Origin: Mangrovicoccus sp049603835
GTDB lineage: Bacteria > Pseudomonadota > Alphaproteobacteria > Rhodobacterales > Rhodobacteraceae
Length of the DNA: 64,000 nucleotides
Assembly: GCA_049603835.1 (NCBI GenBank)
Contig: JBMYSZ010000008.1
Coordinates: 61,054 to 125,053, forward strand
Reading direction: 5' to 3'
Shown: positions 1 to 8,390 of the stretch, one piece after another
Numbering within the stretch: the stretch's first letter is position 1
How the letters are laid out: each line of letters opens with the position of its first letter
Notes under the pieces: generated by a model
Database searches by the model: none
Told to the model about the DNA's origin: nothing
Seen by the model: the letters and a program-made list of their open reading frames with translations, nothing else
Translations under genes and position numbers: made by a program

Positions 1-833
1 TCGGGCTCCACCCCATTACAAACGGAGATGATCCGGGCACATTCGCCTTCCATCGAACAATTCAGCCAAGCCAAAAGCTGCGCCTGGCTATTGGGCCCCA
101 ATTCCTGCACATCCTCTAGGATAAGGGATCCGCCACGCGCCTCGGCCAGTTTTCCGCTGGCAAGTTCCGATGTTTCGGCACCGAATAGCTCGATGCTTTG
201 CTGTTCATCGCTCATGGCGGCACAAACAACGCTGAGAACCGGTTTGCTCGCGCGCGGCCCCACCGCATGTAAGGCCCGCGCCGCCAAGGTTTTGCCCGTG
301 CCGGTTTCACCCTCTAGCAGCACCGGCGCATCTGATTGTCCAATATCTAGGATATTCTCCCGCAATTGCACCATTAGGTCGCTTTCGCCGGCCAATTTGC
401 CCAGCAGATTGGAGCCATCCGACAGCTCGCTGCGCAAAGCCCGGTTTTCCAGCGCGGTTTTGCGGCTATCCAAAGCCTTTTTCGCCAATTCAGTCAGTTT
501 ATCGGGATTGAAGGGCTTTTCCATGAAATCCCAAGCGCCGATATGCATCGCCTCGACGGCCATCGGCACATCCCCATGACCTGTTATCAAAATCACCGGC
601 AGGGCGCTATCGAGATGCATCAGATGTTTCAGCAGGGTCAGCCCATCCATGCCCGGCATTTTGATATCGCTGATCACGATCCCCGGAAAGCCCGGCCGGA
701 TCACATCCAATGCATCCTGGGCGCTGGCGAATGTCTGGGTCTCAAACCCCGATAGGCTCAGCCATTGGCTGATCGATTGGCGCATATCGGCTTCGTCATC
801 GACAATCGCGATCTTAAGCGGGGAAACCTCCAT
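1..833 (-). CDS. dctD: DctD-like response regulator, 3' end outside window
   Basis: NtrC-family response regulator partnered with the upstream sensor kinase, expected to control C4-dicarboxylate uptake. About 277 codons are visible. A receiver domain fills residues 6-125, with acidic pocket DD at 12-13, phospho-acceptor Asp56 (VISDIKMPG) and Lys106 (MEKPF). A AAA+ domain follows, with Walker A GETGTGK at 175-181. The segment after ELFG (215-218), where activators of sigma-54 carry GAFTGA, reads instead GAETSELASGKLAEA, about ten residues shorter than usual. The Walker B region reads SLILEDV rather than the usual LFLDE. The ATG start lies 14 bases after the kinase stop, so the two are co-transcribed. 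Family membership is clear, but activation of sigma-54 promoters is doubtful because the contact loop is missing. The C-terminal HTH lies beyond the window. Confidence 0.82.
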   Translation of the reverse strand, partial: MEVSPLKIAIVDDEADMRQSISQWLSLSGFETQTFASAQDALDVIRPGFPGIVISDIKMPGMDGLTLLKHLMHLDSALPVILITGHGDVPMAVEAMHIGAWDFMEKPFNPDKLTELAKKALDSRKTALENRALRSELSDGSNLLGKLAGESDLMVQLRENILDIGQSDAPVLLEGETGTGKTLAARALHAVGPRASKPVLSVVCAAMSDEQQSIELFGAETSELASGKLAEARGGSLILEDVQELGPNSQAQLLAWLNCSMEGECARIISVCNGVEP

Positions 834-847
834 GGGCAGTCTTCTTT

Positions 848-2644
848 CTATTCGGCCGCGTCGGGCTGGGCTTTGGCAAGCGGTAGATCCACCTTAAAGA
901 TGGCACCATCGGCACTAGAGTTACGAGCGGTCAGACGACCCCCCATATCTTTGACAATATCCGAAGAGATAGCGAGCCCCAGGCCCACCCCCTCTCCAGG
1001 GGCTTTGGTTGTATAAAAGGGCTCAAAGAGCGACTCCAAGTCCTCGATACCTGGCCCGTTATCTCTAACGCTTAGGACCGCCCGTTCCGCCGCAGATAAA
1101 ACCACGTCAATTTCGCGGGGATTTTTGCCTTTGGTGGCGTCCACCGCATTGCGCAGCAGATTGATAATCACCTGCTCTACCCGAATGCGATTAGCCTGAA
1201 CCGGCACCGGATAAGGCGGCAAGCTGGGGGAAAAGCGAATATCGCCTTGGCTCATTTGCGGTGTCATCATGTCGATGGCGCTGGTCACAGCCAGACGCAG
1301 ATCGAAATTCTGGGTTTCATCACCGCTTTTGCGGGCAAAGGATTTTAGCTGCCGGGTGATTGTCGCCATACGGTCGATCAGATCATTGATCCGGGTGAAA
1401 GAGGCCATGGCCTCTTCCGGGCGGGCCCGCTCCAACAGCAAGCGCGCCCCTGCCAGATAGGTTTTCATCGCGGCCAAAGGTTGGTTCAGCTCATGACTGA
1501 CCGCCGCTGACATTTCCCCCAAAGCCGCCAGCTTTGATGACTGGGCCAAAGATTGCTCGGCCACTTGCAAGTTACGTTCAGCCCGTTCGCGTTCGGCAAT
1601 CTCCCGTTGCAGGCGGGTGTTTAGCCGGCGTAAACTGGCATATTCTCGCGCCAGCCTGGCAGATCGAATTTCGGCGCGGCGCGAGGTGACAAAGAACAGC
1701 CCCGCGAAAAGCAGAGCAAAGCCCATGACTTCGAGCGCAAGCACCCCATTCACCTGCTCGCGCACCTCGCCATAAGTGCTAAAAGCCACCAAACGCCACC
1801 CTTGGAACGGCACCCGCACATCTTCGCGCATCATTGCCGCGCCGCGCAGATAAACATCCGCAGCATTGGGCGGCAGATCCTCGGTCGAGGGCACGGCCCA
1901 GCCAAACCGATTGCGGTCGGGCTCCCATTCTAGGATATCGGCCTCACTCATGCCGCGCCAACGGGGCTCTGTGGTCAGGATTACATGGCCGGTGCTATCC
2001 AGCAGAACCACCGTATCATGAAACCGCGCCCAGCTGGCTTCGAACCGGTGCAGATCGACCTCTACCGTGATGACGCCCAAATTGGTGCCGTTCAGCTCGA
2101 CCTTGCGCGCGTGATAGAAGGTCATGCGCCCCACCTGGTCATATGTGTTCACATAGACCGTTTCATTCGAGCGCAGCGCATTGACGAAAAAGGGTTCGCT
2201 GCGATGGACCTTGCCCAGATCGACGCGCTCGGTAGATCCCACAACCCGCCCGCTCGTATCATAAAGCCGCAATGCCGCCGCACCGATTTCATCGCGATAT
2301 TCGATCAGCTTTTGCGACGTCCGGGCGTAATCGCCGGTGGCGAGAGAGCGCACCACAGCCGGATCTTGGGCCAAAAGCAGCGGCACGACCTTCAGCCGTT
2401 CGATTTCGCCAATGATATTGCCGGAAAACAGCGCAAGGCGCACTTCGATCTGAGCCCGGCTATCTTTGGAAAACCGCTCCATCAGAGCTTGGTTCGTGGC
2501 CCAAATGCTCGCAAGGGCAACAATCAAAAGTGCAGGCACCAGCAATCGTGCCAGCCAGGCCGTTCCACGCGACCCCGAAGGTTTTATCAAATCACTTGCC
2601 GTTTCCACAACGGAAAGACTACGCCCGCCAGGGCGCGCCCTCAA
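848..2644 (-). CDS. dctB: DctB-like sensor histidine kinase
   Basis: Membrane sensor kinase predicted to detect C4-dicarboxylates in the periplasm and phosphorylate the DctD-like regulator encoded just downstream. Membrane segments lie at about residues 28-50 and 300-320. They enclose a roughly 250-residue periplasmic sensor region of double-PAS type. A coiled coil (330-370) leads to the HisKA H-box AVSHELNQPLAA with His384, then an HATPase domain with an N-box (INLLRNAVDAT), DNGPGIE and GLGLAIS. The length of 598 residues fits DctB. The start is unsettled: the longest frame opens at TTG, and a GTG twelve codons in is an alternative. Neither has a strong ribosome binding site. No dicarboxylate transporter gene is visible here; it may lie beyond the left edge. 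Confidence 0.85.
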   Translation of the reverse strand: MRARPGGRSLSVVETASDLIKPSGSRGTAWLARLLVPALLIVALASIWATNQALMERFSKDSRAQIEVRLALFSGNIIGEIERLKVVPLLLAQDPAVVRSLATGDYARTSQKLIEYRDEIGAAALRLYDTSGRVVGSTERVDLGKVHRSEPFFVNALRSNETVYVNTYDQVGRMTFYHARKVELNGTNLGVITVEVDLHRFEASWARFHDTVVLLDSTGHVILTTEPRWRGMSEADILEWEPDRNRFGWAVPSTEDLPPNAADVYLRGAAMMREDVRVPFQGWRLVAFSTYGEVREQVNGVLALEVMGFALLFAGLFFVTSRRAEIRSARLAREYASLRRLNTRLQREIAERERAERNLQVAEQSLAQSSKLAALGEMSAAVSHELNQPLAAMKTYLAGARLLLERARPEEAMASFTRINDLIDRMATITRQLKSFARKSGDETQNFDLRLAVTSAIDMMTPQMSQGDIRFSPSLPPYPVPVQANRIRVEQVIINLLRNAVDATKGKNPREIDVVLSAAERAVLSVRDNGPGIEDLESLFEPFYTTKAPGEGVGLGLAISSDIVKDMGGRLTARNSSADGAIFKVDLPLAKAQPDAAE

Positions 2645-2678
2645 GGAGAGCTTACGCCATAGGCGGGCAAGCGCCGGT

Positions 2679-3350
2679 TCAGACAGGAGCCAGGGCCTCT
2701 AGCATCGAGGCAAAGACAGCCGCGCCGCCAGTTCCCCCATGCAACGGATCAACCGCACGCTCGGGATGGGGCATCATCCCCAGAACCCGCCGGTTTTCCG
2801 ACAGAACCCCAGCGATATTATCGGTGGAGCCATTGATATTCTCGCGATAGCGGAATGCCACCCGGTCCTCGGCTTGCAATTGCTTCAGCAATTCCGGTGG
2901 AGCAAAGTAATTGCCGTCATGATGCGCCACAGGAATGTTCGTTTGCGCGCCAGACTTATAGGCCGAGGTGAACATGCTATCGGTGGTCGCCACATCCAAA
3001 GCCACATCTTTGCAGACGAATTTGATACCCGCATTGCGCATCAAAACCCCCGGCAAAAGCCCGGTTTCTGTCAGCACCTGAAAGCCGTTGCAAATCCCGA
3101 TGATCGGCCCGCCTTTTGCAGCAAAACCAGCCACTTCCCGGCAGATCGGCGAATTCCCGGCAATCGCGCCACAACGCAGATAATCGCCAAAAGAGAACCC
3201 GCCAGGGATCCCGACAATATCAATACCTTCTGGCAGGCTGGTCTCTTGGTGCCAGACCATCACCGGCTCTACCCCGCTGGCCTCGCGAAATGCCACCGCA
3301 AGATCGCGGTCGCAATTGGAGCCAGGGAAAACGATAACCGCGGCGCGCAT
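2679..3350 (-). CDS. purQ: Phosphoribosylformylglycinamidine synthase, glutaminase subunit PurQ
   Basis: Class I glutamine amidotransferase subunit of the PurS/PurQ/PurL complex. It releases ammonia from glutamine for conversion of FGAR to FGAM in purine synthesis. Seen: N-terminal AVIVFPGSNCDRD, the nucleophile elbow GICNGFQ around residue 86, and the catalytic His/Glu pair in MPHPERA near residue 196. The length of 223 residues is normal for the short PurQ type that needs PurS. Its ATG shares one base with the purS stop (TGATG), which indicates translational coupling. No purL is in this window, so the large subunit is encoded elsewhere. Confidence 0.97.
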   Translation of the reverse strand: MRAAVIVFPGSNCDRDLAVAFREASGVEPVMVWHQETSLPEGIDIVGIPGGFSFGDYLRCGAIAGNSPICREVAGFAAKGGPIIGICNGFQVLTETGLLPGVLMRNAGIKFVCKDVALDVATTDSMFTSAYKSGAQTNIPVAHHDGNYFAPPELLKQLQAEDRVAFRYRENINGSTDNIAGVLSENRRVLGMMPHPERAVDPLHGGTGGAAVFASMLEALAPV

Positions 3351-3589
3351 CAGAATATTTCGACCCGGTAGCTTTCGATCACCGTATTGGCCAAAAGCTT
3401 TTCACACATCTGGGTGACCCGATGCTTTGCTTGTTCGGGATCGCCATCTTGCAAATCAAGCTCGATGATTTTGCCCTGGCGGACCCCGTCAACACCGTCA
3501 AACCCCAAAGCTCCGAGAGCGGATTTCACCGCATCACCCTGGGGATCCAATACGCCGTCACGCAGCATGACCGTCACTTGTGCTTTCAC
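3350..3589 (-). CDS. purS: Phosphoribosylformylglycinamidine synthase subunit PurS
   Basis: Small structural subunit of the three-part FGAM synthase, which bridges PurQ and PurL. It has 79 residues, with family features VTVMLRDGVLDPQG near the N-terminus and a C-terminus ending YRVEIF. The start is a GTG, chosen because it gives the normal PurS length and is preceded by AGGAAGAGA at good spacing; the open frame extends about 60 codons further upstream but that part overlaps the purC end. It lies between purC and purQ and its stop overlaps the purQ start by one base. Confidence 0.95.
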   Translation of the reverse strand: MKAQVTVMLRDGVLDPQGDAVKSALGALGFDGVDGVRQGKIIELDLQDGDPEQAKHRVTQMCEKLLANTVIESYRVEIF

Positions 3590-3627
3590 TGTCTCTTCCT
3601 GCCCTGAATTCTGGCCTGGTTCGCTGA

Positions 3628-4389
3628 TCAGTTGATCAATGTTGGCTTGGTCATCGGTGTCGCATTCGAAGGCAAGACCCCCAAACGACGCGCGACTTCC
3701 GTATACGCATCCGTCAGATTGCCCAGATCCTGGCGGAACACGTCTTTGTCCAGCTTTTGACCGCTTTTGATATCCCAAAGGCGGCAGCTATCTGGGCTGA
3801 TCTCATCTGCCACGACCAGACGCTGGAAGTCGCCTTCCCAGATCCGACCGATTTCGATTTTGAAATCCACCAAGCGGATCCCAGCGGCATAAAGCACGCC
3901 GGACATGAAATCATTCACCCGCAGGCCCAGCGAAATCATGTCATCCAGATCCTGCTGCGCCGCCCAACCAAAGGCAATGATATGCTCTTCGGTGACCAGC
4001 GGATCGCCCAAAGCGTCATCTTTGTAGTAGAATTCTACAATCGGACGCGGCAGCGGCGCGCCTTCTTCAAGCCCGAGGCGTTTCACCAGCGAGCCCGCCG
4101 CACGATTACGCACCACGACCTCTAGCGGGATCATCTCGACCGAGCGGATCAGCTGTTCGCGCATATTCAGGCGGCGAATGAAATGGGTCGGAACCCCGAT
4201 CCCGTTGAGGCCATCCATGAAATATTCGCTCAGGCGATTATTCAAAACGCCCTTACCTTCGATCACCTGATGCTTTTCAGCATTAAACGCCGTGGCGTCA
4301 TCCTTGAAATATTGCACCATAGTGCCCGGTTCGGGGCCTTCATAGAGGATCTTGGCCTTACCTTCGTAGACCTTTTTGCGGCGTGCCAT
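3628..4389 (-). CDS. purC: SAICAR synthetase PurC
   Basis: Phosphoribosylaminoimidazole-succinocarboxamide synthase; it ligates aspartate to CAIR using ATP in purine biosynthesis. It has 253 residues. Seen: MARRKKVYEGKAKILYEG at the N-terminus (nucleotide-binding loop), MIPLEVVVRNRAAGS (residues about 92-106), and VDFKIEIGR with DEISPDSCRLWD toward the C-terminus. The start is the ATG preceded by GGAGAAG, not the 30 codons of open frame upstream. It is the first gene of purC-purS-purQ on the minus strand and is divergent from the ATPase-inhibitor gene, leaving a 178-base region for both promoters. Confidence 0.97.
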   Translation of the reverse strand: MARRKKVYEGKAKILYEGPEPGTMVQYFKDDATAFNAEKHQVIEGKGVLNNRLSEYFMDGLNGIGVPTHFIRRLNMREQLIRSVEMIPLEVVVRNRAAGSLVKRLGLEEGAPLPRPIVEFYYKDDALGDPLVTEEHIIAFGWAAQQDLDDMISLGLRVNDFMSGVLYAAGIRLVDFKIEIGRIWEGDFQRLVVADEISPDSCRLWDIKSGQKLDKDVFRQDLGNLTDAYTEVARRLGVLPSNATPMTKPTLIN

Positions 4390-4567
4390 AGCTTCTCCGA
4401 TGGGGAAAGCGCCCGAGTCGGGGCGCCGAATGCCGGATGTGTATAAGGCAAGCCTAGCGATCCCGCAAGAACGCGACACTAAGACGTGGAAATCTTAACC
4501 ACTTATGCTTGCCATGGTGGTAACTAGGGGCCATCATATGTTCGGGCGGAGTAAGGGAGAACCGTTC

Positions 4568-4882
4568 ATGTCCACTTTTAATGACCGCGAAGCGGCCTTT
4601 GAGGCAAAATTCGCACATGATGAAGAAATGACCTTTAAGGCATTTGCTCGTCGTGACCATCTGCTTGGCCTGTGGGCGGCAGAAAAACTGGGAAAAACCG
4701 GCACTGACGCAGAAGCCTATGCGCAAGCGCTGGTGAAAGAGGACTTCGCTGATCCTCGGCATGAAACCATTGCCAGCCATATTTCCAAAGATCTTGGGGA
4801 TTTGGCCAATGAAGACGATGTCAAAGCGAAAATGGCCGAGTTTCTTTCAGCCGCCAAAGAACAGCTGGCAGAAGAAGCCTAA
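4568..4882 (+). CDS. DUF1476 protein, F1-ATPase inhibitor zeta subunit
   Basis: Small acidic helical protein (104 residues) of the DUF1476 family. Paracoccus and other alphaproteobacterial members are known as the zeta subunit, which binds the F1 sector and blocks ATP hydrolysis. Seen: N-terminal STFNDREAAFEAKFAHDEE, the expected inhibitory segment, followed by a helical bundle ending in AAKEQLAEEA. The ATG is preceded by AAGGGAGAA. It stands alone, divergent from purC. Family assignment is confident; the inhibitory role is taken from characterised relatives. Confidence 0.92.
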   Translation: MSTFNDREAAFEAKFAHDEEMTFKAFARRDHLLGLWAAEKLGKTGTDAEAYAQALVKEDFADPRHETIASHISKDLGDLANEDDVKAKMAEFLSAAKEQLAEEA

Positions 4883-5358
4883 GCTTCCGCCAAGCTAATT
4901 TCGAAAGAGAAACCAAATCAGATGGGCCGCTTTTGAGTGGCCCTGTCCATCGCCAGTGATCCGGCACATGTATCGGTCCCGATTTTCGGCGGCCGATTTT
5001 TTATGACCTCTTTTTATCGCTCGCCCCTATCCATTTGAGACTGACCAGGCAATTTCGCAGCGCCGTTATGTCTTTCGCATTTGCGCCTGTGCAAAAGAAC
5101 GGCCTGCACTGCCCCGCGCCATCCCTAATATATTCGAACCACGCGTCAGGCATGGTGGTGAGTATCAGGGATCTTTCAAACATCGCAGCAACAGCCAAAC
5201 CTACCGCATGGTCAGCAAGAAATCAGTAGCCAATTTTGCAGATTTCCCCGGTGACTGTTTGGATTTTTCGGTGTGAGAGAGAGGATTTAACTCAGCCTTT
5301 GGACCTTGTGGTTTAACGCAAGTCCAAGGTCTGGGGTTTAAGGGGCAAAGGCATAAAT
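4883..5358 (+). other. Intergenic region between zeta gene and MprF-like gene
   Basis: No convincing gene. Two short frames of 64-65 codons lie on opposite strands over the same bases and have no recognisable features. A stem-loop at 4924-4943 is listed separately. The final 100 bases are rich in short T/G runs and presumably carry the promoter of the downstream gene, but no clear -35/-10 pair could be assigned. Confidence 0.5.
4924..4943 (+). terminator. Possible terminator stem-loop after zeta gene
   Basis: GGGCCGC and GTGGCCC form a seven-pair stem (one G-T pair) around a TTTTGA loop, 41 bases after the stop codon. There is no run of T after the stem, so it is a weak intrinsic terminator candidate at best. 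Confidence 0.35.
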
Positions 5359-7272
5359 ATGGCAAAGGCAAAAGCGGCGCAGCTGGGCGTTGGGGTTTGG
5401 GGACGCAGTCTCGTTGCCCCTATTCTGTCCTGCGCATTGATTTTTTCACTGTCCAAAAGTTTCGGGGTGACGGATCTAGCGGCGGTTAAAGATAGCTTTT
5501 CCGCTGTCGCGCCCTGGCAGTGGCTGGCAGCGGCTGTGATGACCGCGATCAGCTATTGGGCGCTTGGCCGCTATGACGCCACCTGCCATAAATGGATGAA
5601 GACGGGTATTCACGATCGTCGCGCGACCACTGCAGGCGCCGCCGCGCTGGCCCTGTCGCAAACTCTGGGCATTGGCATCATCACAGGCGCATTAGCCCGC
5701 TGGCGGATGCTGCCCGATCTGAGCTTGAAGCGCGCGCTTTTGCTATCGACTAATGTTGCCGCCACTTTCATGGCGGGCTGGGCTGTTATCACTGTCATTT
5801 CGCTGATTTTCCTGGCCAATCCCCTGCCAGGTCCGGACTGGCTCCCCCTGGCTATGGTCGCGCCTGCCCTTTTTCTTGCCGCCTTGCGCCCCATGGGTCG
5901 CTTGAGCTGGGGCAATCGCTTTGGTTTGGATGCTCAGCGGGCCTTGATGCTATGCCTTTATGCCGGGCTCGATATGTTGGCCGCGGGCATCGTTGTTTTC
6001 GTGCTGATCGCTCCAGAAGCGCAGCCTAGTTTGCAAGCGTTCCTCCCCGCTTTTCTGCTGGCCTTGGGCGCGGGGTTATTGTCTGGCACGCCGGGCGGTG
6101 TTGGCGCTTTTGAGCTGAGCTTGCTGGCCCTTGCACCGTCCGAAGACCCCGCCGCATTGGTCGCGGCAATTTTGGGCTATCGGTTGATCTATTTTGCTTT
6201 GCCTGCTGTGATCGGCGCCGGGATCATGGTGCGCCGCCCCAGCTTGGGCGAGGATGGGCAGCGGCCTTTCGTAATCGAAACCGAAGAAGATGGCAGTTTT
6301 CCCAAAGAGGTGGATGACCTGCTGTCCCATAGCAGCTGGGCCGAAGCCGGGCTGGCGCGGCAGCGAGATTTCGGTCTGCTCTGGTGCCCGAAAGCGCGCA
6401 GCGGCGGTGTGGTTGGCATGGCCGGGTCTGCTTTGGTCATGTTGCGCGGCGCGGTCCCGTCTTCCAATGTCACCGATCCGCTGATCGATGCGATGGAGCG
6501 CCTAGCCGCCCAGTCGCAGCAAACCCCCTGTTTCTACAAAGCCCCGAAACGGCTTGCTGTGGCTTTGCGTAAACGCGGCTATTCCGTGCTGGCCATCTCG
6601 CAAGAAGCTATTATCGACACGGCTAATTTCAACCTAGACGCCGTGGGACGCCGTCAATTGCGCCGGAAATTGCGTCAAGCGGACAAAGCCGGTCTAACCA
6701 TCGCGCCCACTGGTGGCCCCGCCGCTCCTTGGGCGGACATGGCGCGAGTGAATTCCGCCTGGAGTGCCGCACATGGCGGCGAGCGGGGCTTTTCCATGGG
6801 GCAGTTTGACCCAAAGCTTCTGCAATATCAGCGGATTTTTCTGGCCTGGCATGGGCCCGATCTGCTGGGCTTTGTCACCTTCCATGAAAGCAGTGAGGAA
6901 TGGGCGTTGGATCTGATGCGCACCCGCCCCGATGCGCCCCATGGCACGATGCATAGCCTGGTCGCCGCCGCCATCGCCGCCGCCACAGAGGCGGGCTGCC
7001 CCCGCGTGTCCTTGGCCGCAGTTCCGCGCCAAACCGCTCCCCACAAAGGAAAACCCGTGCCGCGCGCAGTGCTGCATAGCCTTGCCAAGGCAACCACTGG
7101 CCAGGGGCTGCACCAGTTCAAAGCCTGCTTTGCCCCGCGTTGGGAACCGCTCTATTTCGCGGCTCCAACACGCGGGGCCCTTGGCCGCTGCGCCCTGTCT
7201 ATCAGCCGGGCCATCGCCTATCCAAAATCCAAAAACCGCCATCAAGCTGAGCGAAATTCAACTTCATTATGA
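5359..7272 (+). CDS. MprF-like phosphatidylglycerol aminoacyltransferase (flippase plus synthase)
   Basis: Integral membrane protein of 637 residues. The first about 300 residues form around eight hydrophobic segments of the UPF0104/flippase type, with the GTPGGVGAFELSLLAL motif near residue 240. The last about 330 residues form a soluble DUF2156 (GNAT-fold) aminoacyl-tRNA:lipid transferase domain, with RRQLRRKLRQADKAG and RTRPDAPHGTMHSLV. Characterised relatives (MprF, LpiA) add lysine or alanine to phosphatidylglycerol, lowering negative surface charge and raising resistance to cationic peptides. The N-terminal part is shorter than in typical MprF of about 850 residues. The amino acid used cannot be read from the sequence. 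Confidence 0.8.
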   Translation: MAKAKAAQLGVGVWGRSLVAPILSCALIFSLSKSFGVTDLAAVKDSFSAVAPWQWLAAAVMTAISYWALGRYDATCHKWMKTGIHDRRATTAGAAALALSQTLGIGIITGALARWRMLPDLSLKRALLLSTNVAATFMAGWAVITVISLIFLANPLPGPDWLPLAMVAPALFLAALRPMGRLSWGNRFGLDAQRALMLCLYAGLDMLAAGIVVFVLIAPEAQPSLQAFLPAFLLALGAGLLSGTPGGVGAFELSLLALAPSEDPAALVAAILGYRLIYFALPAVIGAGIMVRRPSLGEDGQRPFVIETEEDGSFPKEVDDLLSHSSWAEAGLARQRDFGLLWCPKARSGGVVGMAGSALVMLRGAVPSSNVTDPLIDAMERLAAQSQQTPCFYKAPKRLAVALRKRGYSVLAISQEAIIDTANFNLDAVGRRQLRRKLRQADKAGLTIAPTGGPAAPWADMARVNSAWSAAHGGERGFSMGQFDPKLLQYQRIFLAWHGPDLLGFVTFHESSEEWALDLMRTRPDAPHGTMHSLVAAAIAAATEAGCPRVSLAAVPRQTAPHKGKPVPRAVLHSLAKATTGQGLHQFKACFAPRWEPLYFAAPTRGALGRCALSISRAIAYPKSKNRHQAERNSTSL

Positions 7273-7277
7273 CTATT

Positions 7278-7292
7278 ATGAAATTGATTCAT
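7278..7292 (+). promoter_or_regulatory. Putative MetR operator upstream of homocysteine methyltransferase
   Basis: ATGAA-ATTGA-TTCAT matches the MetR consensus (TGAA-N5-TTCA) with perfect five-base arms. It lies 54-68 bases before the start codon of the homocysteine methyltransferase gene. A related palindrome lies between metR and metF in this window. Confidence 0.6.
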
Positions 7293-7309
7293 TTCGCGCG
7301 ATATGGCAG

Positions 7310-7346
7310 GGGCGGCTAAACTTCTCGTGAGAAAGGCCGCCTCCCC
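7310..7346 (+). promoter_or_regulatory. Leader hairpin before homocysteine methyltransferase start
   Basis: A GGGGCGGC segment can pair with GCCGCCTCCCC immediately before the ATG. An inner TTCT/AGAA stem holds the putative ribosome binding site (GAGAAAGG) in the loop side. The shape could modulate translation. It does not clearly match the SAM-II, SAM-V or SAM/SAH riboswitch consensus that I know, so no ligand is proposed. Confidence 0.3.
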
Positions 7347-8360
7347 ATGTCCAATGCTTTTGCCGAACTGCTAGCCAGCCGTGATTGGCTTTTGGCCGAT
7401 GGGGCCACAGGCACCAATTTGTTCAATATGGGGCTGGAGTCCGGCGAAGCGCCCGAGCTTTGGAACGAGGCAGAGCCCGATAAGATCCGCGCTCTCTATC
7501 GCGGCTCGGTTGAGGCTGGCAGCGATCTGTTCCTGACCAACTCCTTTGGCGGCACTCGCGCCCGGTTGAAGCTGCATAATGCTGGCCATCGTGCGCGCGA
7601 GTTGTCCCGCATCGCCGCAGAGCTTGGCCGCGAAGTGGCCGATGTCGCAGATCGTCCGATCATCGTGGCGGGCTCGGTCGGCCCAACCGGTGAGATCATG
7701 GAGCCCATGGGCCCGCTCACCCATGCGGATGCGGTGGAAATGTTCCATGAGCAAGCCGAAGGCCTGAAAGAAGGCGGCGCAGATGTGCTATGGGTCGAAA
7801 CCATTTCAGCCCCCGAAGAATTCCGCGCCGCAGCCGAAGCTTTCGCTCTTGCGGATATGCCGTGGTGCGGCACGATGAGCTTTGACACTGCAGGCCGCAC
7901 CATGATGGGCGTCACCTCGGCCGAGATGGTGAATATCGTCGGCGGCATCGACAATGCGCCGCTGGCATTTGGTGCCAATTGCGGCGTCGGTGCATCGGAT
8001 TTGCTGCGAACCGTGTTGGGCTTCAAAGCGGCCGGGGCGGAAAAACCGGTGATCGCCAAAGGCAATGCGGGCATCCCGAAATATGTGGATGGCCATATTC
8101 ATTATGACGGCACGCCCGAACTTATGGGCACTTACGCCACCCTAGCCCGCGATTGCGGCGCAAAGATCATTGGCGGCTGCTGCGGCACCATGCCAGAGCA
8201 TCTCAAAGCCATGCGCGCAGCCCTAGAGGCGCATACGCCTGGCGAAGCGCCTAGCTTGGATGTGATCAAGGAAAAACTCGGCGGCTTTTCTTCGGAAAGC
8301 GATGGCACCGGCGCGGATGACGGCGCAAAGCGGCGCGCAACCCGGCGGCGGCGCGGCTAA
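7347..8360 (+). CDS. Homocysteine S-methyltransferase (BHMT-like), split MetH component
   Basis: Zinc-dependent homocysteine methyltransferase of 337 residues, equivalent to the N-terminal homocysteine domain of MetH or to betaine-homocysteine methyltransferase. Seen: LLADGATGTNLF at residues 15-26, GSVGPTGE near 110, and the zinc cysteines in GANCGVG (about 212) and GGCCGT (about 277). The C-terminus is a charged tail ending RRATRRRRG. It lacks cobalamin and folate domains. A separate B12-binding protein is encoded 1.2 kb downstream on the same strand. Roseobacters have been reported to use a methionine synthase split into separate polypeptides, and this fits that arrangement. A MetR-type operator precedes it. 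Direct use of betaine as donor is the alternative. Confidence 0.88.
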   Translation: MSNAFAELLASRDWLLADGATGTNLFNMGLESGEAPELWNEAEPDKIRALYRGSVEAGSDLFLTNSFGGTRARLKLHNAGHRARELSRIAAELGREVADVADRPIIVAGSVGPTGEIMEPMGPLTHADAVEMFHEQAEGLKEGGADVLWVETISAPEEFRAAAEAFALADMPWCGTMSFDTAGRTMMGVTSAEMVNIVGGIDNAPLAFGANCGVGASDLLRTVLGFKAAGAEKPVIAKGNAGIPKYVDGHIHYDGTPELMGTYATLARDCGAKIIGGCCGTMPEHLKAMRAALEAHTPGEAPSLDVIKEKLGGFSSESDGTGADDGAKRRATRRRRG

Positions 8361-8390
8361 GTTAAGCCAGGATCAAGGGCGGCCATGGGC

